64,000 nucleotides of DNA from Shewanella benthica (GCA_023284085.1 JAKVHY010000029.1:20319-84318); one strand, 5' to 3'; positions 8,681 through 17,746 are shown, counted from the first letter of the stretch. The notes: generated by a model from the letters alone, not told the origin. Numbers and translations are program-made.

Positions 8681-8707
8681 AAGGCGCTACTGACTCAGTA
8701 ACGCCTT
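8681..8707 (-). other. Intercistronic hairpin between nrdD and nrdG
   Basis: Near-perfect 13-bp stem (AAGGCGTTACTGA against TCAGTAGCGCCTT). It lacks a T-run on the minus strand, so in the nrdD-to-nrdG direction it looks like a stabilising or processing hairpin, not a full terminator. Confidence 0.55.
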
Positions 8708-8741
8708 GGTTTTTGCTGCATTAATATACAAAGTAGATTGA

Positions 8742-10859
8742 TTAAAGGTGCTTAACCCGGCGCTTCACTTCTTCTTGCTTGCCAAAGTTAAAGGGCCTCG
8801 CATCGGGACTGCCTAAGTAACCACAGACTCTACGGGTCACAGAGACCCGACTCGGCTCATGATTACCACACTTAGGGCAGGTGAACCCCTTGCTGGTACA
8901 TTCAAACTCGCCGGTAAAGCCACAGTCATAACACTCATCGATGGGCGTATTGGTGCCATAATATGGCACTCGGCTATAGCTGTAATCCCACACATCTTCC
9001 AATGCCTCGAGATTGTTCTGCATATTGGGATACTCGCCGTAGCAGATGAAGCCGCCATTGGTTAATGCTGGATATGGCTGTTCAAAATCCAACTTGTCGT
9101 ATGGATTAACCTGCTTTTCAACATCGAGATGGAAGCTATTGGTGTAATAGCCTTTCTTCGTCACCCCTTCGACCACGCCAAAGACCTGAGTGTCGAGCTT
9201 ACAGAAACGGCTGCAGAGGTTTTCACTCGGTGTACTGTAGAGACTGAAGGCATAGCTGGTCTCCTCTCGCCACTTGTTAGTCGCCGCTTTCATATATTCG
9301 ATGACTTCGATGGCTTTTTGACGCAAGGTTTCGCAATCATACACATGCTTATCTGTGCCGTAGAGGGCATTGATCGTTTCATGTAAGCCGATATAGCCTA
9401 GAGAAATGGAGGCGCGACCATTTTTGAAGATACTTGAGATATCATCATCGGCTCTGAGCCTTACTCCACATGCCCCTTCCATATACAGGATTGGCGCCAC
9501 ACGCGCTTTCACGCCTTCTAAACGCTCAATTCTGGTATCCAGAGCCTTACGGGCAATGGCGAGACGCAGATCTAAGATACGATAAAATTCCGCTTCATCG
9601 CCCTTGGCTTCCAGCGCAATCCTTGGCAAGTTCAGACTCACCACACCTAAGTTATTACGACCTTCATGGATCAGCTCACCATCTTCTTCATAGGTCCCAA
9701 GGAAGCTACGGCACCCCATAGGGGTCTTGAAGGAGCCGGTGACTTTTACTACTTGCTCATAGTTGAGAATATCCGGATACATGCGAGTCGAGGCACATTT
9801 AAGCGCAAGTTGCTTGATATCATAGTTACAATCACCCACCTTGTGATTGATGCCGTCACGAATGGCAAAGACTAGCTTAGGGAATACTGGCGTCTTACGC
9901 TTTTTACCCAGACCCGCAATACGAATCTCCAGCATAGATGACTGAATGAGGCGTGATTCCCAGGAGGTGCCTAAACCGAAACCTAAGGTGACAAAGGGTG
10001 TCTGTCCATTGGCCGTATGTAAGGTATTGACCTCATACTCCAGAGACTGGAACGCATCATGGCACTCTTTTTTAGTCTGCGCGGTAGCAAAGGCTTTCGC
10101 ATCTGTGATCCCCCAGTCCAACGCCAGCTGATACTGCTTGTCGTAACTCTTAGCGACGAAGGGAGCCAAGACTTCATCGATACGATTAATCGTGGTTCCA
10201 CCATAGATATGACTGGCTACCTGGGCGATGATCTGCGCCGTCACGGCCGTCGCCGTAGAGATAGACTTAGGCGTCTCAATCTCGGCGTTACCCATCTTGA
10301 AGCCATTAGTCAACATGCCACTGAGATCGATCAGCATGCAGTTAAACATGGGGAAGAAAGGCGCATAATCGAGATCGTGATAATGGATCTCACCGGACTC
10401 ATGAGCGGCAACCACATCTTTGGGTAAAATATGTCGGGTAGCATAATGTTTAGCCACGATACCGGCTAATAAGTCGCGCTGAGTCGGGATCACTTTAGCG
10501 TCTTTATTGGCATTTTCATTCAGCAGATCTGCATTGGTCTGATCGACTAAACCGCGGATTTCTTGGTTCAATCTACTGCTTGTTTCACGGTGCAGGTCTC
10601 TATCATGACGATACTCGATATAGACGCGAGCGAGGGACTTATAAGGACCTTCCATCAAGTGATTTTCGACCAAATCTTGTAGCTCGTGAATATCTATCTC
10701 AGTATGCTCAGCCACACATTTAGCGACAGAGGCCGCAACACTCACGGCGTAACTCTTATCTTCAATACCTGCCGAGTTCGCTGCAGCCACTACAGCGTCT
10801 CTAATCCTTGTTTCGTCAAAAGGCGTGCGGTAACCATCCCGCTTAATAACTACTGGCAT
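8742..10859 (-). CDS. nrdD: Anaerobic ribonucleoside-triphosphate reductase, class III
   Basis: 705 residues. An N-terminal ATP-cone (residues 3–95, VIKRDGYRTPFDETRI) provides allosteric control, then the reductase barrel. The glycyl radical site is Gly680 in RVCGYLGSPDARP near the C-terminus. A four-cysteine zinc site precedes it (ECYDCGFTGEFECT, CPKCGNH). Reduces ribonucleoside triphosphates with formate as reductant under anaerobic conditions, activated by NrdG. Two NrdR boxes and an FNR-type site lie upstream. Confidence 0.98.
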   Translation of the reverse strand: MPVVIKRDGYRTPFDETRIRDAVVAAANSAGIEDKSYAVSVAASVAKCVAEHTEIDIHELQDLVENHLMEGPYKSLARVYIEYRHDRDLHRETSSRLNQEIRGLVDQTNADLLNENANKDAKVIPTQRDLLAGIVAKHYATRHILPKDVVAAHESGEIHYHDLDYAPFFPMFNCMLIDLSGMLTNGFKMGNAEIETPKSISTATAVTAQIIAQVASHIYGGTTINRIDEVLAPFVAKSYDKQYQLALDWGITDAKAFATAQTKKECHDAFQSLEYEVNTLHTANGQTPFVTLGFGLGTSWESRLIQSSMLEIRIAGLGKKRKTPVFPKLVFAIRDGINHKVGDCNYDIKQLALKCASTRMYPDILNYEQVVKVTGSFKTPMGCRSFLGTYEEDGELIHEGRNNLGVVSLNLPRIALEAKGDEAEFYRILDLRLAIARKALDTRIERLEGVKARVAPILYMEGACGVRLRADDDISSIFKNGRASISLGYIGLHETINALYGTDKHVYDCETLRQKAIEVIEYMKAATNKWREETSYAFSLYSTPSENLCSRFCKLDTQVFGVVEGVTKKGYYTNSFHLDVEKQVNPYDKLDFEQPYPALTNGGFICYGEYPNMQNNLEALEDVWDYSYSRVPYYGTNTPIDECYDCGFTGEFECTSKGFTCPKCGNHEPSRVSVTRRVCGYLGSPDARPFNFGKQEEVKRRVKHL

Positions 10860-10892
10860 TGTTCAATCTCTCCTCAAGTGACGTCTAATTTA

Positions 10893-10908
10893 ACACCATA
10901 TGTAGTAT
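10893..10908. promoter_or_regulatory. NrdR box 1 (proximal)
   Basis: ACACCATATGTAGTAT matches the NrdR consensus acaCwAtATaTwGtgt at most positions. It begins 34 bases upstream of the nrdD start and is paired with a second box exactly 31 bases away, the usual three-turn spacing. Confidence 0.8.
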
Positions 10909-10923
10909 TAAATTAACCATGCA

Positions 10924-10939
10924 ACACAATATGCTGTGT
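10924..10939. promoter_or_regulatory. NrdR box 2 (distal)
   Basis: ACACAATATGCTGTGT, a close NrdR-box match with both outer ACAC/GTGT arms intact, 31 bases start-to-start from box 1. NrdR represses ribonucleotide reductase genes when dATP/ATP signals sufficiency. Confidence 0.85.
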
Positions 10940-10967
10940 ATTAAGCTACAAAGTCATAGAAAGAACA

Positions 10968-10981
10968 TTGATCGAGATCAT
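10968..10981. promoter_or_regulatory. FNR/EtrA-type site upstream of nrdD
   Basis: TTGAT-CGAG-ATCAT fits the FNR consensus TTGAT-N4-ATCAA with one mismatch, about 110 bases upstream of nrdD. Anaerobic activation of a class III reductase by FNR is expected. Confidence 0.6.
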
Positions 10982-11164
10982 GATTTTAAGGATAGGTTTT
11001 AACGAGAAATTATTCCTGCCAACAAGACCACTTATTGATAAGAGTGGCCTTGACCTTAGGAATGAAGCAAGCTAGATGGACTGGCAGATATAACAAATGA
11101 GAAAAGCGAAACAGAAGTATTCGAATAAGTGGATGAAACAGCAGAAACTTACCTTGTAAGAGGA

Positions 11165-11911
11165 TTAAAACCTGCCGAGACTCAGGTAGCTATTTACCAT
11201 GCCAACCGCTTGTTGATTTTCCCCCATAGAGGACGCCAATTGCATCATAGATTTAAGCCCCTGCCACTGCTCACGATCGCTCGATGACATCTGGGTATCA
11301 CTCTTAAGATAAATATTCAATTGCGCCGATACCCGGGTCGCTTGCTGACCCACCTCTTTACTCTGAGCATTATCCATCTGATTAAGCACGCTCTCGGCAT
11401 CATCGAGCAGGCTGATCAAGACACCTGTCATGCCTTGGGTATCGCCACTCGCGGTTAACTCTTCACGCTTATCTTGAATAAATGCCTTAAAATCATCGGG
11501 CTGACCTTGAACTTCTAGCAACTCAAAGCCCCCTTCTGACAGACGGTTCAGCTGGGTATCTGACAAGATCCCATCTTGATGCAAGCGCTGGATAAGTTTT
11601 GGCAGGTCGGCAACAGAAAAGTCACCCGTAGAAAAGAAGTCTTTTGCCATGGCTTCAATTTTTTGTGCCCTGGCCGCCCTAGGCGACAGTGACACCGACT
11701 CATCTTTAATCCCATCCCTATTGAGTCCGGTCGCCGTCTCTTTCGATTGACTCAGGCTGACCTTATCACTGCTCGAACCGGCTTCAGTCTGATGACTGTT
11801 AACACCATAACTGTCGGCCAGACTGTTACTCTTGGCCCCACCGGCATTAGCGTTGCCTGCGGCGATAGTCCCTGAGTTAATTTGGCTGCCAAGGTTAGTG
11901 ATTGGATTCAT
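11165..11911 (-). CDS. Hypothetical protein, possible secreted or flagellar-type
   Basis: About 248 residues from the ATG at 11911 (MNPITNLGSQINSG); a TTG two codons upstream extends the frame. Residues 1–75 are low-complexity Gly/Asn/Ser with no signal peptide, resembling the flexible N-termini of FlgM- or hook-associated proteins (SSSDKVSLSQSKE). Residues 76–248 are helical (IEAMAKDFFSTGDFSVADLPKLIQRLHQDGILSDTQLNRLSEGG). I do not recognise the family. Neighbours give no functional hint. Confidence 0.65.
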   Translation of the reverse strand: MNPITNLGSQINSGTIAAGNANAGGAKSNSLADSYGVNSHQTEAGSSSDKVSLSQSKETATGLNRDGIKDESVSLSPRAARAQKIEAMAKDFFSTGDFSVADLPKLIQRLHQDGILSDTQLNRLSEGGFELLEVQGQPDDFKAFIQDKREELTASGDTQGMTGVLISLLDDAESVLNQMDNAQSKEVGQQATRVSAQLNIYLKSDTQMSSSDREQWQGLKSMMQLASSMGENQQAVGMVNSYLSLGRF

Positions 11912-12026
11912 TGTCAAAATACCGACATAAAAAGAGATATGCAGCTATTAAGCAGGAAACATGCCGTAATATAGATTAAATGACGAATAATGAAGAGAAA
12001 ACCATAAACATGCTGACTCTATCTCA

Positions 12027-12497
12027 TTATTTCCTATTTAAGTCTTGGGTCAAGGTCATGCACATCTTCCTCAGAGACTCAATTTCAGGCTCAGAGAGGG
12101 TGACTTTATCGAGCAAGACTTGCTTGAGTGCTAATGCCTCTTGTTTCAGCGCGAGCCCCTCAGGAGTGGTTCTGATGACCTTCTTGCGCTCATCTTCGGC
12201 ATCGATGGCACGATTCAATAAGTCTTTGGTTTCTAACCGCTTGACTATAGGAGTCAAGCTGCCTAAATCCAGACGCGTCGCCTGAGACAGTTGAGTCAAA
12301 CTGACGCCATCATTTAACCAGAGCGCCTGCATCACCAGATATTGTGGATAGGTTAAGCCACACTCATCCAGCAAGGGGCGATAGGCACGCACCAGGGCAT
12401 TACCTGCGGTATACAGGGCAAAACAGACGTTGTCCGACAAACAACTGCTTGCTTGTGTATCGTCTGCGTTCGTTTTTGAATGAAGATTATCGGTCAC
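12027..12497 (-). CDS. MarR family regulator, OhrR-like
   Basis: 156 residues. Winged helix around residues 45–115 (LTYPQYLVMQALW, LTQLSQATRLDLGSLTPIVKRLETKDLL). The N-terminal Cys25 in NVCFALYTAGNALVRAYRPLLDECGLTYPQY is at the position of the peroxide-sensing cysteine of OhrR. Divergent from a curA-like NADPH reductase at 12693, with a GC-rich repeat between them that could be its operator. It may sense organic peroxides or electrophiles (inference). Confidence 0.87.
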   Translation of the reverse strand: MTDNLHSKTNADDTQASSCLSDNVCFALYTAGNALVRAYRPLLDECGLTYPQYLVMQALWLNDGVSLTQLSQATRLDLGSLTPIVKRLETKDLLNRAIDAEDERKKVIRTTPEGLALKQEALALKQVLLDKVTLSEPEIESLRKMCMTLTQDLNRK

Positions 12498-12610
12498 TAT
12501 TCATACCTTAGGCGTTATGCAGCATTTTGCTTGATTAAGTTTACAAGATAGCTGGCAGCCAATATACCCGCATCTACACTCTATTAACTTAACGAGTCTA
12601 CATATTTAAT

Positions 12611-12632
12611 TTGCGCGCAAACTAGTTGCGCG
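12611..12632. promoter_or_regulatory. Candidate MarR/OhrR operator
   Basis: Palindrome TTGCGCGCAA followed after five bases by the half-site TTGCGCGA, in the divergent promoter between the MarR and curA genes. A third related half (GTGCGCAAA) lies near 12672. Binding is inferred. Confidence 0.45.
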
Positions 12633-12692
12633 ATAAAAAGTTTAGGTGTAGAGTTTACCACAATTACTTAGTGCGCAAAGCAAAGAGGTTTT

Positions 12693-13691
12693 ATGAACGC
12701 CAACCAGATCCTACTAAACTCTCGCCCAGAGGGGTTGCCTACAGCAGATAATTTCAAACAGACATCTGTGGAATTACCGACTATCACGAGCGGTGAGTTC
12801 CTGGTTAAAAACCTATGGATGTCGGTAGACCCTTATATGCGTGGTCGCATGATAGACAGAGAGAGCTATATTGCACCATTTCAGATAGGCCAGGTACTCG
12901 AAGGCGGCTCGATAGGCGAAGTGATTGAGTCCAATAATCCCGAGTTCCCAATCGGCAGCAGAGTCAGTGCCATGCACGGCTGGCGTAGTCACTATGTCAC
13001 CGATGGCAGCGATCATACTCGACTGCCAAATACCCCAATGAGTGAATCTCACTTCCTCGGTGTCTTGGGTATGCCCGGCATGACCGCATGGACAGGTTTG
13101 ACCCGAATCGCCGCCTTAAAAGAGGGAGACACACTATTTGTTTCTGGTGCAGCGGGTGCAGTAGGCAGCGTTGTGTGCCAGCTCGGTAAATTAATGGGGG
13201 CCAAGGTGGTGGCTTCCGTTGGTAGCGACGAGAAGGCCGCTCATCTGCGCGACTTAGGCGTCGATGCGGTGATTAATTACAAGACGACAAAGGATCTCAG
13301 CGCAGCACTGAAACAGGCCGCCCCCCAAGGCATAGATGTCTATTTTGAAAATGTCGGTGGTGAGCATCTCACCGCCGCACTGAACAACATGAATGACCAC
13401 GGCAGAATCGCGGTGTGCGGCATGATCTCTCAATACAATGATACAGCGCCGACTCCAGGCCCGAATAACTTGGGCATGATCATCATCAAGAAGCTTAAAA
13501 TTGAAGGCTTCATCGTGTTCGAACACTGGGATCATTATCCTGAATTTGCCAAACAGATGGGTCAATGGTTAGCGACGGGTGCCGTCAAGGCCGAACAGAC
13601 AATCTACCAAGGACTCGAGCAGGCACCGGCTGCCTTCATCGGCTTATTCGAAGGTAAGAACCGCGGCAAGATGTTGGTCAAACTCGACTAG
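12693..13691 (+). CDS. curA: NADPH-dependent curcumin-reductase-type oxidoreductase
   Basis: 332 residues, medium-chain reductase of the leukotriene-B4 12-hydroxydehydrogenase class. Key stretches are DPYMRGRM, GMPGMTAWTGL and the nucleotide-binding loop VSGAAGAVGSVVCQLGKLMGA. The ending (FEGKNRGKMLVKLD) is typical. Reduces alpha,beta-unsaturated ketones with NADPH; the natural substrate is unknown. ATG has AAAGAGG upstream. Divergent MarR gene probably regulates it. The symbol follows the E. coli homologue and is by similarity. Confidence 0.9.
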   Translation: MNANQILLNSRPEGLPTADNFKQTSVELPTITSGEFLVKNLWMSVDPYMRGRMIDRESYIAPFQIGQVLEGGSIGEVIESNNPEFPIGSRVSAMHGWRSHYVTDGSDHTRLPNTPMSESHFLGVLGMPGMTAWTGLTRIAALKEGDTLFVSGAAGAVGSVVCQLGKLMGAKVVASVGSDEKAAHLRDLGVDAVINYKTTKDLSAALKQAAPQGIDVYFENVGGEHLTAALNNMNDHGRIAVCGMISQYNDTAPTPGPNNLGMIIIKKLKIEGFIVFEHWDHYPEFAKQMGQWLATGAVKAEQTIYQGLEQAPAAFIGLFEGKNRGKMLVKLD

Positions 13692-13728
13692 TACTATTGC
13701 GCTTAATTTTGAGGAAGCTAGAAATGTT

Positions 13729-13752
13729 AAAGGGCCCGAATAGGCCCTTTTT
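13729..13752 (+). terminator. Terminator of curA
   Basis: Stem AAAGGGCC / GGCCCTTT with a 6-nt loop and a following T-run. Confidence 0.85.
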
Positions 13753-13807
13753 GTATATGCCCAGCATATTAATGGTTTTCTCGTAGTACTGATGAGCAAG
13801 TACATAT

Positions 13808-14743
13808 TTAATACTTGCTTAGTACTGCTTCTATCTGATGTCTGGCATGTTTCACCGCCAATTCCCCCGCCGCTATCGCCTCTGCTGCACGATGAAATTC
13901 CATGGTGCCTATATCACCGAGATCTGGGATCAGGCAAATATCCGGTGGATCGCCCATGAGTCTGGCGCGTTTATGGCGCTGCTCGAGAATATCCATAGAT
14001 TGTGACATCACCGCCAACATGCCAGGATCTGAGCGGCTGCTCTTGGTAAATTTTTCGCTAAGGTGGCTGACATATTCCCGGCCACGAGCAAGCAGATCCA
14101 TAAAGCCGGTATCTTGATGCTCCTGTGCTTTGACACTCTCCTCAAGTGATGGCTTATTACATGTCATGTCCACAGGCAGGACCTGCATACGGCCACGACG
14201 CTGACCATTCAGATCGACCGCGATGACCACATCGACGCCCATGGCTCTGCTGACGGATACGGGAACCGGGTTGACCACGGCGCCATCCACCAGCCAACGT
14301 TCACCTACTTTAACCGGCGGCAATATGCCAGGCATGGAGCAGGAAGCGCGAATGGCATGACGAAGATCTCCCTCCCTAAACCAGATCTCCTGGCCCGAGT
14401 AGAGATCGGTAGCAACGGCAATCATGGGCTTATTGAGATCTTCTATCTGTAGATCGCCGATGCGACTCTGAATCACATCGAAGACCTTATCGCCTCCAAT
14501 AAGTCCGCCTTTGCGCCAACTCAGATCCATCAGGCCTAAGACGTCCCAGCTGGAGAAGCTTCTCACCCAATGTTCGAGTTCATCTAGCTGGTCATTGGCA
14601 TAAGCGGCACCGACAAGCGAGCCGATAGAGCAGCCCGACACTTTATCTGGATAGATCCCCATCTCGGCGAGTCCATTGAGCACGCCAATATGAGCCCAGC
14701 CCTTGGCAGCTCCACTGCCCAGTGCGATTCCAACTGTTGCCAT
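13808..14743 (-). CDS. rssA: Patatin-like phospholipase, RssA type
   Basis: 311 residues. Oxyanion-hole loop GSGAAKG at 9–15, nucleophile elbow GCSIGS with Ser39, and the dyad aspartate Asp153 in VDGAVVNP. The short single-domain build matches RssA rather than the larger outer-membrane patatins. No signal peptide, so cytoplasmic. Converges on curA. Enzymatic activity is expected from the intact Ser/Asp dyad; the physiological lipid substrate is unknown. Confidence 0.9.
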   Translation of the reverse strand: MATVGIALGSGAAKGWAHIGVLNGLAEMGIYPDKVSGCSIGSLVGAAYANDQLDELEHWVRSFSSWDVLGLMDLSWRKGGLIGGDKVFDVIQSRIGDLQIEDLNKPMIAVATDLYSGQEIWFREGDLRHAIRASCSMPGILPPVKVGERWLVDGAVVNPVPVSVSRAMGVDVVIAVDLNGQRRGRMQVLPVDMTCNKPSLEESVKAQEHQDTGFMDLLARGREYVSHLSEKFTKSSRSDPGMLAVMSQSMDILEQRHKRARLMGDPPDICLIPDLGDIGTMEFHRAAEAIAAGELAVKHARHQIEAVLSKY

Positions 14744-14785
14744 TCATTCTCTCCAAAGCAATTTTTCTAGATGTAAAAATCTGAT

Positions 14786-14815
14786 GTAAAAAAGCCGATG
14801 CATCAACATCGGCTA
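14786..14815 (-). terminator. Terminator of the OmpA-family gene
   Basis: Stem GCCGATG / CATCGGC with a 6-nt loop, read on minus and followed by six T, downstream of the stop at 14882. Confidence 0.8.
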
Positions 14816-14881
14816 ATATTACACACTAAACGAGCTTATCCAAAATAAGATAAACCAGCATGAAGAATAATTAACACGCTA

Positions 14882-15979
14882 TCATAAAGTAGGTTCAACA
14901 GAGTCCTGGCTCACTGTTATCTCAGGGATAGTGATATATACCCGGCGGTTATTGGCTCTGTGCACTTCGGTAATATTATCGACCTCGGGATGGGTCTCGC
15001 CTAAGGCCTCTATGCTAATCTGCGTGTCGCTCACCCCTAACTCTTTGAGGTAACCGGCGACGGACTCGGCACGCCGTTTTGATAGCTTAAGGTTGTAGTC
15101 TGAAGCGCCAACGGCATCGGTGTAACCTTGAAGCACCACAGACGAACTTGGGTATCGATTCAAATGCTCGGCGACTTCAACCAAGATATGCGTCTGCAAA
15201 GGCACTTGACTATCGAAATCAAAATGTACTGCCTGAGTCACTGCGGCGATAATAATTGGGCTCGGTGCTATGACAACTTGCTCCACTGCAACTGGCGCAG
15301 GCTGAGTCACAGGTTGAGCCATAGGCTTAGTCTGACCGAAACGGTAGCTGAGCCCTAAACTGGTGAAGTGGATATTACTCCCCCCAAGCAGATCGCTGCC
15401 AACCGAGTCGAAATATTGATACTCGACACGCGCAACCCAAGACGGAGTGAGCTTATATTCCAAGCCTATGCCGATCATAGGGGACCAGCCATTGTCACTG
15501 TTATATGAAAATGGGCCTGTGTTGCTACCATCCCACCTTAACGTACCGGCTTTACCAAACAGATCCAGGTTTTCGGTGAGTGGCAGTTTGCCCTTCACTG
15601 CAAACTCCCAGCCTTTCATGGTGCCTATATACTCGTTAAGTAACCCAGTCTCAGGGTAAACTGCCGACGCTTGGCCGAAATCGTTGTAACCGGCCTCGAC
15701 TCCCCAATTACGGTGAAATTGATAACCCGCGAACCCACCCCAGGCGGAATCGTTGCCATCGCAATCCACAGCTTGGGCTTCACAAGCATTTTGATAATTA
15801 ACCCAGCCGCCTTTGCCACCAAGATAGAAGAAACTGTCATCCTGTGCAGTTAAGGCCTCATTGGCCTTAACTTCGTTAGCTTGAGTCATGTCATCTGCCA
15901 TGACAAAAAATGAACTGCTTGCCAGCAATGATAAGGTTGAAATTTGAACAAGCAAGGAAGTGCGCTTCAACGAATACAT
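14882..15979 (-). CDS. OmpA family outer-membrane protein
   Basis: 365 residues with a signal peptide at 1–28 (LLASSSFFVMA). An eight-strand OmpA-like barrel covers about residues 48–215 (FFYLGGKGGWVNY ... SLGLSYRFGQ). A Pro/Val linker follows, then a C-terminal OmpA peptidoglycan-binding domain at 245–352 with VHFDFDSQ, GYTDAVGASDYNLKLSKRRAESV and NRRVYI. It anchors the outer membrane to peptidoglycan; the barrel carries one Cys pair (CEAQAVDC). Single-gene unit. Confidence 0.94.
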   Translation of the reverse strand: MYSLKRTSLLVQISTLSLLASSSFFVMADDMTQANEVKANEALTAQDDSFFYLGGKGGWVNYQNACEAQAVDCDGNDSAWGGFAGYQFHRNWGVEAGYNDFGQASAVYPETGLLNEYIGTMKGWEFAVKGKLPLTENLDLFGKAGTLRWDGSNTGPFSYNSDNGWSPMIGIGLEYKLTPSWVARVEYQYFDSVGSDLLGGSNIHFTSLGLSYRFGQTKPMAQPVTQPAPVAVEQVVIAPSPIIIAAVTQAVHFDFDSQVPLQTHILVEVAEHLNRYPSSSVVLQGYTDAVGASDYNLKLSKRRAESVAGYLKELGVSDTQISIEALGETHPEVDNITEVHRANNRRVYITIPEITVSQDSVEPTL

Positions 15980-16308
15980 TATATAATCCTTTATCTAATC
16001 TTTTATCTGATCCCTCTACCAGCGGACAAAGCATTGCTCAATACATAGCTGAACTATGAGAACACCAGAAGATTTTAAGCGTAAGCCATCAAAAAGACAA
16101 AGAAATTATAATCATCGAGCTCATTTTCTCACTCATTATTTTTATCTGATGAGTGAAAGCCAAGTAGAAATAAACACTGAACACCTTGAGATATGCTCCT
16201 CCCTTCGCTTAAAGAGCATGCAAACCGATCACCATTACGTGATGTTTATGGCCCAAGCTACTAAAGTCAGGTTATAATACGCAGTCGAATCAAACTTGGA
16301 GTACACCT
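15980..16308. other. Promoter region between ompA-like gene and DEAD helicase
   Basis: 329 bases with divergent flanking genes. A near-repeat of TTTATCT at 15990–16015 lies just upstream of the ompA-like start. A 73-codon frame at 16056–16277 has no ribosome site or recognisable sequence and was not called. Confidence 0.5.
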
Positions 16309-17646
16309 TTGCAATTTACCGATTTTTCACTGGATAAACGTCTGTTAGATACACTCGATCATATGGGCATTGAAACGCCTACAGAGATCCAGCTGCAGGC
16401 TATACCAGTAGGTCTGTCAGGAAAAGACCTGATGGCGTCATCAAAAACAGGCTCAGGTAAAACCTTAGCGTTTTTGTTACCGGCGATGCAGAGGATAATT
16501 TCGACTAGGGCATTGAGCAAAAAAGATCCTAGAGTGTTGATTTTATTGCCAACACGAGAACTTGCCAACCAGGTTTATGGCCAGCTTCGTTTGTTAGTCG
16601 CCAACACGCAATACAAGGCGATGAAGATATTGGGCGGTGAGAACTTTAACGATCAGGCAAAGTTACTGGCTCGTGACCCACACTTCGTGGTCGCGACTCC
16701 GGGTCGCTTAGCGGATCATCTCGCCCAGCACCATTTACATCTAAACGGCCTCGAACTGCTTATCTTAGATGAAGCAGACCGTATGTTAGATCTCGGCTTT
16801 GCCGAACAGCTAAAAGCCATTAACAAGGCCGCCGATCATAAACGTCGCCAAACCTTGATGTTTTCGGCCACCTTAGATCATGGTCTGATTAATGATATTG
16901 CCGCCGAATTACTCAAGTCTCCTGAGCATGTGGATGTCGGCGCGGGTAATATCGAAAACCTAGATATTACCCAACGCATCTATCTTGCGGATCACTTAGA
17001 TCACAAGGAAGCCTTGCTCGACAGTATCTTAAACAATGAGACTCATAAGCAGATCATCATCTTCACCGCAACACGTGAAGATACCGACAGGTTAGCGACT
17101 AAATTAGCCGCATCCGGACACAAGACCGCATCACTAAGCGGTAACTTGAAGCAGAGTGCCCGCAACCAGATCATGGATCAATTTAGCCGCGGCCTGCAAA
17201 AAATACTGGTCACCACAGATATAGCATCACGAGGACTCGATCTTCTCAATGTCTCCTTGGTGATTAACTTCGACATGCCAAAATTTGCCGAAGAGTATGT
17301 GCACAGAATTGGTCGTACGGGTCGCGCCGGGGCTAAGGGTGATGCCATCTCTTTCGTCGGCCCTAAAGATTGGCTCAGCTTCAAGCAAATACAGGTATTC
17401 CTGCGTAAGACATTCGAATTCACGGTTATCGATGGTTTAGCCGCTAAATTCTCTGGCTTGAAAGATAAGCCAAAAACCGACAAGAGAACTAAGGCAACAG
17501 CCAAGAAAACCACGGCAAACAAAGCTAAGCGCAAGGCCAAGCCTAAGCCTAAGAAGCAAGATAAGCGCTTTATCACGGGTATCGATATCGGTGATGCTCC
17601 AATGCTAAGAAAGCCAAAATCAAAACTTCAGGAAACACCTGATTAA
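16309..17646 (+). CDS. DEAD-box ATP-dependent RNA helicase, SrmB-like
   Basis: 445 residues beginning at a TTG codon, with GGAG about 8 nt upstream and no ATG that preserves the Q motif. Q motif GIETPTEIQLQAIP, Walker A SSKTGSGKT (44–52), PTRELA, DEAD at 154–157, SAT, TTDIASRGLD and HRIGRTGR are all intact. The C-terminal 65 residues are a Lys/Arg-rich tail (KRKAKPKPKKQDKR) as in SrmB-type ribosome-assembly helicases. Which E. coli paralogue it corresponds to is not settled by eye, so no symbol is given. Confidence 0.93.
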   Translation: MQFTDFSLDKRLLDTLDHMGIETPTEIQLQAIPVGLSGKDLMASSKTGSGKTLAFLLPAMQRIISTRALSKKDPRVLILLPTRELANQVYGQLRLLVANTQYKAMKILGGENFNDQAKLLARDPHFVVATPGRLADHLAQHHLHLNGLELLILDEADRMLDLGFAEQLKAINKAADHKRRQTLMFSATLDHGLINDIAAELLKSPEHVDVGAGNIENLDITQRIYLADHLDHKEALLDSILNNETHKQIIIFTATREDTDRLATKLAASGHKTASLSGNLKQSARNQIMDQFSRGLQKILVTTDIASRGLDLLNVSLVINFDMPKFAEEYVHRIGRTGRAGAKGDAISFVGPKDWLSFKQIQVFLRKTFEFTVIDGLAAKFSGLKDKPKTDKRTKATAKKTTANKAKRKAKPKPKKQDKRFITGIDIGDAPMLRKPKSKLQETPD

Positions 17647-17746
17647 ACAATTAAATAGCCGCTAAATTAGTTTGGCGACTGAGTATCAATTTACGATCGT
17701 CAGCTAACGTAACATAGCGTGATCAAGAATATTTTTAAGGGTAAAC

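Larger units (their letters stand above)
10860..11164. other. nrdD promoter region
   Basis: 305 bases without a gene. They hold the two NrdR boxes, the FNR-type site and a stem-loop at 11024–11051 that may end the minus-strand transcript from 11911. Nothing else is recognisable. Confidence 0.6.

Noticed and set aside
9129..10427. Several plus-strand frames inside nrdD
   Set aside because: All are shadows of the minus-strand nrdD, which has a full set of motifs.
16056..16277. 73-codon frame before the DEAD helicase
   Set aside because: No ribosome site, no similarity recognised, and it ends in the helicase promoter.
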